Below are positions 13,844-28,300 of a DNA stretch of 64,000 nt, in pieces. Positions within the stretch are counted from its first letter, which is position 1. The number at the start of each line of letters is the position of its first letter. The notes beneath the pieces were generated by a model that was not told where the DNA came from, did not search any database, and was given only the letters and a program-made list of their open reading frames with translations. The translations under genes and the position numbers were made by a program. This DNA comes from Ecdyonurus torrentis. Taxonomy: Eukaryota > Arthropoda > Insecta > Ephemeroptera > Heptageniidae. The stretch spans positions 31,001,749 to 31,065,748 of the forward strand of contig OX439134.1 in NCBI GenBank assembly GCA_949318235.1, read 5' to 3'.

Positions 13844-15962
13844 GTTTTATAGAATCATTTAAATTTTTTTTTTCATTCAATACAACCATTACAAACCTAA
13901 CCATACGTATAAACATATCATGTACCCATATAAATTAAAACGGGGAAAAAAAATATAAAGGAAAAAAAAGGAGAAAGAATGGAGAGAAAAAGAAAGAAAG
14001 GGGAAGAAAAGAAAAAAGAAAAAAAATCTGACAAGAAAAAAATACCATGACATGGTTATAAATCATACAATTTGTTATGCAAATAAGTATATTTACTTTG
14101 AAATATTGAAATTACCAGAAAACAAAATTCATACTAATATAATGTGTTAATTAATTACATTACTTATTCAAACAACGATAACAAGATTCATATTTTCTTT
14201 CTACTTAACTGACTTAAAGGCGTAGAACACCTTGAACAAAAAAGTTGTGTAATATCCTAACAAACCTGAAAATCAACGTTGATTTGGCCGAAGTCATTGA
14301 TTTCTAATTTATTTTCCATTCACAAAATGCCGCTGGCGGTCACTGACGTCACAGCTCGCTTGTTTTCCGCGCGCGTGGACCGGGTGAGCTGTGACGTCAG
14401 TGACCGCCAGTGGCATTTTGTGAATGGAAAATAAATTAGAAATCAATGACTTCGGCCAAATCAACGTTGATTTTCAGATTTATTAGGATATTACGCAACT
14501 TTTTTGTTCAATGTGTTCTACGCTTTTAACTGACTTATGACACTAATAGAAATAAATACTTATAATAATTATGCTTGTTCAATGCAGCAACATGCATATA
14601 TAATTTATATCCTATTTTAGGCATTAAATAACGCAAAATACAATTCACCAATAACTGCATTGAATAATTGTGGTACTGAATTTTATTTTAAATATATTTT
14701 TATTGTTGTTGTTTTATTTTTATTGAGTATTGGACTTGTTCTACGCTTCAATAAACGTGAAGCGTAATAAAATGTTATCTTATAGTTATTACTTACTGAT
14801 ACATACGTACATAGGCACATACTACATACATTTATATACATATCATAATAAGATGTTCATCATAATTACTTATGTTATTACAAAATTACAACATTTGTGC
14901 TCTACAATATAGCAACTGTTGCAACATATATTACGTAATTTATTTTTCACTTGCATCAGAGAGTATTTTACAAATCAAATTTCTTATTATTTTGTATTAA
15001 TGCGGGAAATCAGCCACTCAGGGATTTGACTATAAAAAGTTGTAAAGAAAGAAAAACCTAAAATTTTGCACAGTAAAACATTAGAAAAAGGTATCTTCAA
15101 AAATGTTAAAAATATAAGGAAGTCGCCATTCTAGATTTTAAATAATTTGAAATTTTAGTTCCATAAGAACCAATATTAAATTTAATAATTATTTTCTCTC
15201 TTATCTGATGGTCACGGGTTCTAAGAATTTTATCATAGGTATCTGTTAAGCATTGTTCACATGACGCGTAAATTTGACGTGCGTCAACGTGCGTCGACGC
15301 GCGTTAAAAAGCTGGAACAATGTAAACAAATGGAACCGTTCACATGTAATTTCCAAAAACCATGTGAATGGCTCCATTTGTTTACATTGTTCCAACTTTG
15401 TTACGCGCGTCGACGCACGTTGACGCGCGTCAAATTTACGCGTCATGTGAATAATGCTTTACTATTAACTTTCAAATAGCATCGTCATAAAGTTTGCAAG
15501 CTTTCCTTTTAGATTATTTTGAGATATAAGCCATCTGAATACAACACTTAATAAAATGTCATTACATATGTCATTACCGAGCTGGTATGGCCGAGTGACA
15601 GGTGCATGATTGATGTGATTGCACTGACCAGACTGCCTAGAGTTTCCACGGTTTCTCTAGACTGTCATGGCAAAAGCTGGGCTGTGTATTTAGGCCGTGG
15701 CTGGCCCGTTTGTGCGGTTTGCATTGATTGGAATGTCTTTACCTGTCGATAAGACAAGATCTTGACTGGGATGGGATGGCATACAGACAGAAGGCCCGCG
15801 GACAAAAGGCTCTACGACAAAAGACCCTACCCGTGAGCCGCTCGCCGATATGCTTTACCTGTGCGCACAGCTAGGGCCTTTTGTCCGAGGGCCTTTTGTC
15901 CACGGACCTTCTGTCAGACATTCGATGGGTTTGGTGTAGCATGGTAACACAATATGGCAAGC

Positions 15963-16028
<66 letters not shown>

Positions 16029-16697
16029 TAAAGTGAAATATTAAAAATAAAAAACTTTTCACAGTGTATTTGCCAAAAAAAATATATACTGACAAGTTGA
16101 TAATTAATTGTAATTTTGTTATTTACAATGTATGTAATTAGCATTATATAAGTACACTAACAAAAAAAGTACAATTCGACCTTGAGGATAGTTACGTTGT
16201 ATAATGTTCCTATTATATCATACACGCGGAAATATTTTGTAATTATTATATTATTTTAAATATTTTCAATGATGAAGTTCAAGGCAATTCTACTTAATTT
16301 ACTTCTTTTTTTTTTATTCATTGTAATAGTTCTAGAATGATGAAAATGATTTTTTAATTATAACTTACTTAACGTAAGATTGTATAATTTTTTTTAAATT
16401 GTAAGTTCTTAAATTTTTATTTGTGTTTTTATTATTATATTTCACTGAAGACAATTTTAAACTTATTCGTTATATGAATGGCATTGCTGGCATTCAATGG
16501 CATAATATATTACGCTGATTGCAAATTAACGTTTATATGTATTATGTATGACTCTTTGCTCGTATTTAGTTCAATGTTTTGAATATTGTCAGTTCAGGGA
16601 AAAAAAATTAAACAGTAAAAATTAATCGTTGTTAATTTTTCTCGTTCTAATATTTAACAAAAAAAGGTAAAATAGTTTTTATAATAAAATAATGAAA

Positions 16698-16748
<51 letters not shown>

Positions 16749-16930
16749 ATAGTCTGCCTTTTGCAATAATGAAATTTAGGTGGAGGGGGGGGGGGTTAAA
16801 AATAACAATCAGTTTAACACGTAATTTATCGTCCATTGTGACTTGTTTTTATTTATATTTTTTATGTAGTTATTTTTTTGTGAAATATTTGTCAATGTGG
16901 CGGCACAAAAGTTCGTAAAAGCCGAAATAG

Positions 16931-16978
<48 letters not shown>

Positions 16979-18642
16979 CTGGTCTATGTTCCTCTAAAGT
17001 TCATTTCAACATTTTTCTCTCTTTTCTTTACGCTTTAATTTATCCTTATGTTAATAATGAACTACCCTGAAAATTTCTATTATAGCTAAAACAATAGACT
17101 CGTAAATGATAACGCAAATAAGATTAAAATATAGATAGCTGACCTCTCATTTCTTCCCGTAATAAAAAATTAAATAATTACTAAAAGTAAGTCATACCGT
17201 TAATAAAATATAAAAACATTTTAAATTTCAGTAAATAATTTTAAAATATTTAATTTATTAGAACAGGTATTAAATGTACTAGTGAGTATATAATATTAAT
17301 AATATATAATTTATTATGATATCGAATAAAATGATTTATTCAGAAGTTGATATTAAATTTTTATATTTATTTAATTAAATGTTGCTGATTTTCTTTGTTC
17401 ATTCCTGTACGATACTAAAATACCCTATTATACTACTTTACAAAAAAATACTTCACAATAACAATACATATGAATATACATAATTTTAAACATCTCATAT
17501 AGCATTAAAGATGTATCAGTATAGAACCCTTGCTATAGGAAGAAAAAAAAAGTTAAAATAAATTATATAACCTAAGAATAACCAGTTTCTCGTCTTGAGT
17601 TACGTAAGAAAATGTGATAAAAAATACTGAACAAAAATTCTTTGAGCTTATGTAACATAATATCTGCATACCTCAGTGCGACTTCATTTCTATATAGAAA
17701 TATCATTTGTATAAATATGGAGCTTTTGAATTCAAATTATAATACTGAAAGGAATAGTATAAGCTTGTAAGGTTACTCTTTTCTTCATTGATGTTATTTG
17801 GAAGTTAATGCGGATACAAATAATGCTCGTACAGCTCTGGCCAAAAGTTCCCGGACGATTTGCATAGGCAACCCGCAACCACGCTATGTTATCTTTATGA
17901 GAAATCGCAGCGGCCGCCGCTGCACCGTTCGGGAACTTTTGGCCAGAGCTGTACATTTCGTCGACCGCTTATATAACTTTTAATATTTTGTTTTTTGGAT
18001 GTCTATACTACTTTATTATGTTTTACATGAGAGTGACCTTGCGGCGTAGCTTTAATTCTTTCGTCGTAAAAAGTAATTTTGTTGTCCAGTATAGTTAACT
18101 AATATATAAATTGACATTTGGTTTTACAGATATAGTAACTTAATTGGTAAATCATAACATAAAAATGATAACAATATCAAGACCCCAATAATCTTGAAAA
18201 GTAGTGCAAAAACTTTTACATTAAACTTTAATAATATGTGCAATTTGAAATTGTAAATTATTTTCTTTTATGATGACTTATTAACAATTAAACAGTAAGT
18301 AATTCAAACTGAAATAACCAGTTGTGTGTATATATATATTTTACTTTGTGTAAAGAATAAAAATAATAATTTATATATTAATGTCATTTTTCTGACTCAA
18401 AATAATAAGTGGGGTGCAAAATTACATGAATATACTTTTTACTTAGCAGTAAACAGGTTCATTGCGTTATATATTTTATTAAGTTCAAAAAACTCGTTTT
18501 TTATATTTACTAGATAGTTTATTTTTAATTTTTTTTTTTTTTGAACATGTTCAGTTATTTTTATCTACGACCTTAATAAAAAAAAAAGATGTAACTTTCA
18601 AGTACACTTGTCCTTAGATTTTATAATATGTATGTATGTATG

Positions 18643-18740
<98 letters not shown>

Positions 18741-18766
18741 TATATATATGTATGTATGTATATGTG

Positions 18767-18859
<93 letters not shown>

Positions 18860-21800
18860 TATATGTAACTATCGTTATTATTTCACTTTCTATTTTAATA
18901 TGATAGGAATCATGCAAGATTTATTTATGGAGTAAAAGTGAATAAACTTTTGACATTTAATAATTTTTATAATAAATATACATATTGCATATTTTATTAT
19001 TTTAATTAGTGTTTATAAACTCAAGTAGCTTTATATAGAAGTATGTACACTATACTTGTGATACTTTATTAAATTAACTATTTTTTATGCTATATTAAAA
19101 TAAATATTATTTTTATGCACGGACAAAAATGTAATAATTATGCTTGCTCAATGAAGCAACATTCATGCAAACATCATAATTTATGTTATGCTATATTGTA
19201 TAGTGATTATACTACATAGGAAAATAAATAAAATGTTCAGTGTAATTACTTATGTTATTACAAAATAACAACTTTGATTTGTGATCTAAAATATAGTAAT
19301 CGTTCAATGCACCATAAATTAGTTTTTTTTTTTTTTTTTTTTTTAATTTACGTGTGAGAATTTTATTTGCTAAAATTTGCCTATTTTATTTATTTATAAT
19401 TTTATTTGCACTCATATACATTGTACAGCTCTGGCCTAAAGTTTAAGAACGATTTGCATAGGCAACCCGGAACCACCCTATGTTATCTTTATGGGAAAAC
19501 GCTGCGACCGCCGCTGCCCCGTTCTATTTGCACTTACTGGGTACGTTTTGGATATTCGCGCCCCGTTCTTAAACTTTTGCCCATAAAATGATCCGAAAAT
19601 ATATGTATATAATAATAAATAAAAATAAATAGTAGAAAATAAAATCTGCAGTATAAAGTATATTGCAAATTTATTTTATATTTTCATGAAATTAAATATT
19701 TAAAATACATGCATGAAATATTAGTTCTAAATTTTTTAACATTCTTTTCTCATATTTAATGTGTTATATGTATGTATACTGTAGTTTGTAAGTTGACGGT
19801 ACTCAAAAATAATTTGAACCAAATGTACCTGCATACAGCATATTTATCTGTATTGGAAATATACTACTTTTTTAAATTTTTAAATAATTTAACCCAGAAA
19901 AAATGTACCATTAATAATGCAGCCTGTTAAGAGAATAAATAATTCAAATTAGAAAAGTTTGGTATTTTCTTCTAATATAAAAAGTAGAAAGTTGAGGAGG
20001 AAATAAATAAATAAATTTTAAAATAACGTAAAAAAAAAAAAAGTGTTTCTATAATTTTGACATAGAGTATTAGGCTCTTAAAATGTTAAAATTGAAATAT
20101 ACGTGTATCATCTCTCAAAAACTAGAAAAGTCAATAATAACAGTGGCATGCGACGCTAAGACTTGGCAATGGACCAAAATCTTCAATTGAAAGCAGTATT
20201 ACTTTGTCAAACAAATTAAAAAAAATCTACTTGCTATTAATAGAACATTCCTTTAGCAATTGACCTAAAATCTAACTCACAATGTCAGCGAAACTGATGC
20301 ACATTTTTTATAATAGAGAATTAGATTGAGTATCATTGGTGGATCAATTAAAATACAGATTTAGCAGATAGGAAAGATTACTTTTGTCATAAGAAGGCTT
20401 GTATTTCTATAACTCAATAGTAGCAACTAATGTAAGTAGATGCGACTATGTAATACGAAGAGAATTCCTGCTGGAAAGTAGTGGTCAGCTGGAGACGTGT
20501 ATTGCAGGTCAAAATTTCATTGATCAAATGTGGCAACAAAATTTAACTTACAAAATTAAAAAATAATAATGATGACGAAATTCTCTTTTATGTACCTAAG
20601 CTATCTAATTATCTTAGTAACAGTTAATTATGATAACATCTAATTATGATAATAAGTTCAGGATAAAGCGACTGTCAAGTAATGGAGGAAAAAAATTTAT
20701 AATTAACCTGAGGATTTAATTTTAAATGACAATCAAATCAAATCTCAAATCAAAATTTTTGCATGGTGATCGACCCATAAAGTATTGTCATATTTCAAGT
20801 TCTCGTGTTTTTATAATATATGTATCACTTTTAAAAAAACAATTAAGAAATTTGTATGGAACTTATCAAAACATTATTTTAACAGACTTTAAAAGTAAAT
20901 GTATGTAAAATATGTATGTATGTTAAAATTAAATGTATAAAAAATATAATTACAAATATTTAGACTTTGCTCTCTTTTACAACTTTTATTCAAATCACCT
21001 CAATTAACCCTTATTTAAACTAATTTAACCTAATTTTAGCCTTAAATCATACATTGAATTTTGTAAATTATAAAAATCACAATCGGTAACGAAACAGTGT
21101 AAAAAATAAATAAATGAGCTAATGAATGAATAAATAAAATAAATCATAAATCAACAAATGTTTGGATAAGGCACATAAAGTATAAAGCAAATAAAAAATA
21201 AATGATGAAACTATAAAATATCCATGCCTTCAAGCACTCAAATCTAAAAATAAAATAATATTTTTAACTTGTACATTAAAAATTTAGATAAAAAGTCACG
21301 GATCAGGTTCGAAACCAGTTTTATTTTGGGATCGCGCAGGGTGTTTCTTGCCGACCAGTCATGTTTTCTATTACTTGAAAATTATTTCTCGATCAAGCAT
21401 GCTTTTATCACGTGATTCATTTCTCTTTAATTATTGGACCGGATTTTTACCGTCAATATTTTTAAATTGTATTATTTATTCTATATAATTATTTATATTT
21501 GATTACTTTACTTACTGCTAGGACAAAATAAATTACGTACTTTTATTTATGTCCTGGAGCTTATATGTATATAGTTATGGTTTACTTCATGTGCAGCGTA
21601 TTAACATTTCATAGAACACTATTTATTATTATTATGTTTCTAAAATTGAGCTATCATTATTATAATACTTTTTTTTTTTTTTGCATGCAATACCATTTTT
21701 TGTTAAAGCCATAGACCACATAAAACGACATGTACTTTTTAATGAATAAACGCTAAATTTGATCTTCAAAACTAATGACAATTTTTACCAGAATGTTAAT

Positions 21801-23378
21801 GTAGCCCCACGAGAGAGCGTGAAAATACTGTAAAGTATGCAATTTAAGTGACTATTCATGTTTATGACGTCAGAAACATGCAAAAATTAGTATGAAAATG
21901 TTGTGTGGGTTGTATACATCGAATTTTCTGGTCACTGCTACGGGTTACATTAGGTTTTTTAGACAAACTAATGTTATTTATGTAAATCCCATCAAGTGTT
22001 TTGTGATATAAATGCTTATGTTTTTCTCTGGTCTATTCCTTTAAGTAAGTTTAAAAAAAATAATATTTCAAACCAACAAAATCAAATAAACCTATCAAGA
22101 AAGCAATATTAACTTTTCACACACTCAAATAAGGAACAAATCTGCATAAATCATTGTTAATTTAGACAACATGTTTGTAAATGAACTGTACTTAAATGAA
22201 TGTACATAGATAACAAATATGTATTTTATCGATGTATTATGATGTATGTTAATTGTAAATAATAATAAGACCAAGGCTTGTTATAACAAACTTAACTTGA
22301 CTGGGTCAATAAAATATATTATTTCTTATCAAAATAATAATAAAAAAAAAATCATTACATACATTTGTCCCTATAAACATAGAGGAAAAAATTAAGTAAA
22401 TTAGAATCAAGGGCACTATAAACTTACTTATTTGTTATATCATTAAAATAATAATTACCATACCTTATTATCCATACATTAGACATGAAAATGTTGATTT
22501 TGTATTTCACTCTAAAAATAGGGAAATTACTTTACAAATCCTAACTTATTTATTATTATACACATTTAGGTTATTACGAGTAGCTAAAATAATGCATTTT
22601 TAGCAAGTTATTAAAAATAGCTAATTTAAGTTTTTTAAAGCTATTTTAAGTTAAAATAGTTAGTTTTTAAAAAATTTGCTAGAATGCGTTATTTTAGCTA
22701 CTCGTAATAACTTAAAAGTATATATTTAAATAAGTTAGGATTCGTAACTGAAATAATGTACTTTTTTTTAGAGTGTTATTTTTATTTTGGCGGTTTAGTT
22801 ATCACGTATCTGACGTCACATATTTTGAATTTAAAACTTGACTCTGATTGGTTGATGAAGCAAAGTCAAGTTATAAATTCAAAATATTGTAACGTCTAAC
22901 GTCAGATAAGTGAAACTAAACCGTCAATATGAAAATAAATACAAAATCAACGTGTTCAAATCTGATTCATGGATAATAAGAATAAGGTATGGTAATTATT
23001 ATTTTAACATTATAAATAATAAGCTAGTAATTATATTATGACTTTAACTATATTTACAGATAATATCGCAAACTTTATAAGTCCAGAAAATGCAATGGAG
23101 AATAAAAATATTACGTAAAAAGGTAATTAATTAATAACAATAATATTATAGTAATTTATTTCATTATAGTCATACAGTATAATTATCTACGTAATTCTAA
23201 AATAGTAACATTTTAACTGCGTAAAAAATATAAATTACGTAATTTTATATGAACTTAAATTTAATAAATTTAATAAATAAAACACGTAATAACTTTTCTG
23301 TCCTACTTGTTTCTACTCTTATCACTTTAGTAAATAAAACTGATAAGAAAAATACACAATAATGATATTTGTCATTTC

Positions 23379-23417
<39 letters not shown>

Positions 23418-24333
23418 ACTCTCTCTCTCACTCACTCACTCACTCACTCACTCACTCACTCACTCACTCACTCACTCACTCACTCACTCACTCACTCACT
23501 CACTCACTCACTCACTCACTCACTCACTCACTCACTCACTCACTCACTCACTCACTCACTCACTCACTCACTCACTCACTCACTCACTCACTCACTCACT
23601 CACTCACTCACTCACTCACTCACTCACTCACTCACTCACTCACTCACTCACTCACTCACTCACTCACTCACTCACTCACTCACTCACTCACTCACTCACT
23701 CACTCACTCACTCACTCACTCACTCACTCACTCACTCACTCACTCACTCACTCACTCACTCACTCACTCACTCACTCACTCACTCACTCACTCACTCACT
23801 CACTCACTCACTCACTCACTCACTCACTCACTCACTCACTCACTCACTCACTCACTCACTCACTCACTCACTCACTCACTCACTCACTCACTCACTCACT
23901 CACTCACTCACTCACTCACTCACTCACTCACTCACTCACTCACTCACTCACTCACTCACTCACTCACTCACTCACTCACTCACTCACTCACTCACTCACT
24001 CACTCACTCACTCACTCACTCACTCACTCACTCACTCACTCACTCACTCACTCACTCACTCACTCACTCACTCACTCACTCACTCACTCACTCACTCACT
24101 CACTCACTCACTCACTCACTCACTCACTCACTCACTCACTCACTCACTCACTCACTCACTCACTCACTCACTCACTCACTCACTCACTCACTCACTCACT
24201 CACTCACTCACTCACTCACTCACTCACTCACTCACTCACTCACTCACTCACTCACTCACTCACTCACTCACTCACTCACTCACTCACTCACTCACTCACT
24301 CACTCACTCACTCACTCACTCACTCACTCACTC

Positions 24334-24368
<35 letters not shown>

Positions 24369-25354
24369 GAGGTGTTAATGAATATCACTCAAACATGTTG
24401 ATAAATATATTACTTGTTATACATCAGCTTATCAGTATGTATGTCGCCTACAAATTATGATACAGTCAAAGAAACTAACAAAGTGATAAATACTTTTGAT
24501 TTACCAGACTTTTATTTACGTTCTTTTATTTTATGATTATTTTCTTTGTAAAAGTGCGTTCATATATTTTTGAGTTCTTTATTGATATAAATACCAGTTG
24601 GTAAATATTAATTAAAAAATGAAATAAATACACATACATAAATTATACATGCATCGTAAAACGTTATATTATCTCACTTTCACTCTAAAAATTGGTGCAT
24701 TACTTTAGTTACGAATCCTAACTTATTTAAGATATACACTTTTAAGTTATTATGAGTAGCTAAAATAATGCATTTTAGCAAGTTGTTAGAAATAGCTAAT
24801 TTAAGTTGTTTTACGTTTTTTAAAGGTTTTTAAAGCTATTTCAAGCTAAATTAGCTATTTTTAATAATTTGCTAAAATGCATTATTTTAGCTACTCATAA
24901 TAACTTAACAATGTATATCTTAAATAAGTTAGGATTAGTAACTAAAGTAATGCACCATTTTTTAGAGTGTTATATTACTAATGTGATATAGTCTTACATT
25001 TTGAGCGTCCCAGCATTCAAATTTTTTAAAATTATTTTAAGGGCACTTAAAATGTAATACTCTAGCGCGCTAGATATCAAAAGATTATTGACTTCTTATG
25101 TTTACTCAAAATGCGGAAAAGGAAGTGGCCGGAAAAGGAAACCACGTGACGGTAAAAGTGGGAGGTGGCTCAGGCCTAGCTTGCTGCTGGCACCAACTTT
25201 TCTCCCACTTTTACCGTCACGTGGTTTCCTTTTCCGGTCACTTCCTTTTCCGCATTTTGAGTAAACATAAACAGTCATTGTGATAAACTTATACTTTTAG
25301 ATATTTTTGCTTTGTATCAAACTCAGCATTTTTTTTTTTTTTTTTTTTAATCCT

Positions 25355-25387
<33 letters not shown>

Positions 25388-28300
25388 CTGAATCACTACT
25401 TTAAATTATATCGCAACGTGACACAATTTTCATCTTACTACAGTTTATTTGGTGTTAAAAATAAAATATTAGATAGTTAAATTTTAATTAGTGTGTTGTC
25501 AAGATAATATGTCATTTTTTCAAGTCAAATTCAGGCTAAAAAAATGCAAAAAAGATAAAACTAAAAAGTTCAGAGGCTTAAACATGAAAACTACAGTAAG
25601 TAAAAAAAGAGAAATAAATTTAAAGTCTATATAAAGTAATTTCTACACGAGCAAATAAATTATTTCAATCTTCATCAAGTTTTACGTGACTTTTGTTTTA
25701 ATATCATAACTCGCAAATTAAGAAGTAATCATTCAATTATATTTAAGTATTTACCTTGTTGAAAAGTTTTTTTTTCTTTGTAAGGTATAAAATTTATACA
25801 GCTTCAATAATAACATACTTGACAAGTCACGCTTTGTTTTCAAAGCTTCTCGTGTTATAATTGGTTTATGAATCACTCGCTCAATATAGAGACAAATTAA
25901 ATCATAAGGCTTCACTTCTTGCTTCTAGATTGATGTTCTGCAATTTTTATTTTAAATGCTCACAATGAAAAAGAAAAAAAAGGGGGTAATTTTATTGCAT
26001 ATTCTAAAAGAAGATATTTTCTTTAATCGATTAATTTGCAGTTTTCTAATTTTTAAGTACTTAATGTATTTTAATTTAATGTTTTAAAGTCACGAAATGT
26101 AAGTAACTTTTTCTTATATGTTACGTGACGTCATTTTTCGTGTTCTTTATTGTTAACACGTAAAAAAAAAATTGTAAATTATTTAATTTTTTATGCAATA
26201 AATGATGATGGTTATAAAGGTGATGTTCTACAATTATCAAATACACTTGAAAAAAAAAAAATTTACATAAAATTTTTGTTGCTGTTTCAAGTAATTTTGA
26301 TGTCCAAAAAGGATTTGACCTTCATTTGTTCAGAGTTGAAGATAAAATATGGTTAAAAAAAATTCTAGAATAAATTACGTATGCACTGCACGGATAAAAA
26401 TAAAATAAAAATATTATAGCCCAATTACAGAAATATATTTGTTCATACATAACAACAATTTAAGATTATAAAATATATATCATGATATTTTATACCACAC
26501 AATTGTGAATGCATCTCCAAAACAACAACATTTATGCTTATACAGGGTCCGTCACGAAAATCCGCACAAATTTGAAATTCAATTTGTCGCACAACCGTCA
26601 GTGCAATCTCTTAACTGTTACGGTCACTAAACAGGTAATGTAATGCAGAATGAAGATATGACCAAGAAATACCGAAATTTTTAAGTTTAAGCATTAAATT
26701 TTGTAAGCGAAAATTTATTGAAGAATTTCTCCGCGCTGAAAATACGCCGACCGACAGTTTAAAGTTCTTTAGTTTCCCCATTTTTTGTGTAAGCGTGATT
26801 TAATCACAATTTTCTGAGACTGGGGGATTAGGCACAGAGTCAGATACCTTTGAACATAAACATCATGCATGAAAATGTGCCTTTAGGACTCTTGAAACCG
26901 TTCGGAAGGCCCAAATGAAGGACCCAATCATTGCGCTGCTGTATTAGGGGTGGATGTGAAAGCCATTGTCAGCTAGAATGGCTTAAATTGCAGAATAAAA
27001 CCTCATTAACAATATTTGATGCAAAAAATTTCAATAGACACTGTTGTGTTGATGCAATAGTAGAAAAGATTTAAGTTACAAATCTACCTTTCAATTTAAG
27101 CCAAAAATGGCAAATTTCAGAAATTCATTTTGTTTTCGGGTGATACAACTTTCTACCAAAACGTCTTAGTCACCCGCAATTATTTCAGATGGCTTGGTAA
27201 CAACCCTGGTTAAGTGCTTTGGGTTGCTAGAACCCTAGTTTTGCTCTAGATTCCACGCCCTGGGTGTAAATCCAAATGACTCTTCAGCGCGGAGAAATTC
27301 TTGAATAAATTTTCGCTTACAAAATTTAATACTTAAACTTAAAAATTTCGGTATTTCTTGGTCATATCTTCATTCTGCATTACATTACCTGTTTAGTGAG
27401 CGTAACAGTTAAGAGATAGCACTGACGGTTGTGCGACAAATTGAATTTCAAATTTGTGCGGATTTTCGTGACGGACCCTGTATAATATATTCTTATCATG
27501 AAATACAAAAACACTATTAACCCCTAAAAACATTGAAGAATAATTTAAAATATTTTTAAATATTTAGTTATATAAATGTGTAAAATTGCTTATTATACCC
27601 AATTTTCTAAAAAAAAAAAATGTACGAAGCATTTTAGGTAAAGTTCTAATAGTTTTTGACCATTTCAATTTAACTTCAAACGAAGTGACTTATTTTTAAA
27701 CGTTAAGTTAAACAAATTTTGATTGAATGATTCATTGATTGAATATTTGATTTTTTTTTCTTTTCTCTAAAAGAATGATAAAACGTTTTTTATTCTGAAG
27801 TAAATTAATTTTTTCTACTTTTTCCCACTTGCAACCTTGCACGTAATTTATAATAAATATTTAGTTAATATTTCTTTCAAATACATGTTTATGTACGTAC
27901 GCTATGATTTATGCTTAGCCAAAACAAGACATGGTAAACACTAAAGAAGTAATTTTTAAAGTACTTTTATTGCCTTTTAATGTACGTACGTTGTTTATAT
28001 CATGAAAATAATTATTAAATAATATTTTTGTAATGTATGAAACATATTTACACATTAAAATGTATAATTCCTTCATAAATTATCATTCCAACTTGTAAAC
28101 TAATATAAATATTTTCAATTTTTATATAAGAGTATTTTGTTTCTCGTTTCTGCGAGTAAAATATCATAGTTTTTTTTCTCAGATATTCGAGACTTTCGAG
28201 AGATTTCTAGCATAAAATAATAAATGAAATTCAACATGACGCTTCTCACAATTCATTAAGGCCATACAGAATCTACTTTAAAAAAAAACAATTATTGAAA

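Noticed and set aside
14216..14527. Perfect hairpin as a microRNA precursor
   Set aside because: Too long, has target duplication and a second copy at 46.7 kb; a MITE explains it.
18608..18917. Tyr-Ile repeat frames on both strands
   Set aside because: Translation of (TA)n.
21296..21320. tRNA gene, from GGTTCGAAAC
   Set aside because: No box A at the right distance and no cloverleaf could be drawn.
23428..24331. CRISPR-like or satellite array
   Set aside because: Simple tetranucleotide repeat without spacers in a eukaryotic intron.
23362..24460. Two long Leu-Thr-His-Ser reading frames
   Set aside because: Translation of the (TCAC)n array; a 4-bp unit without stop trimers is open in all frames.
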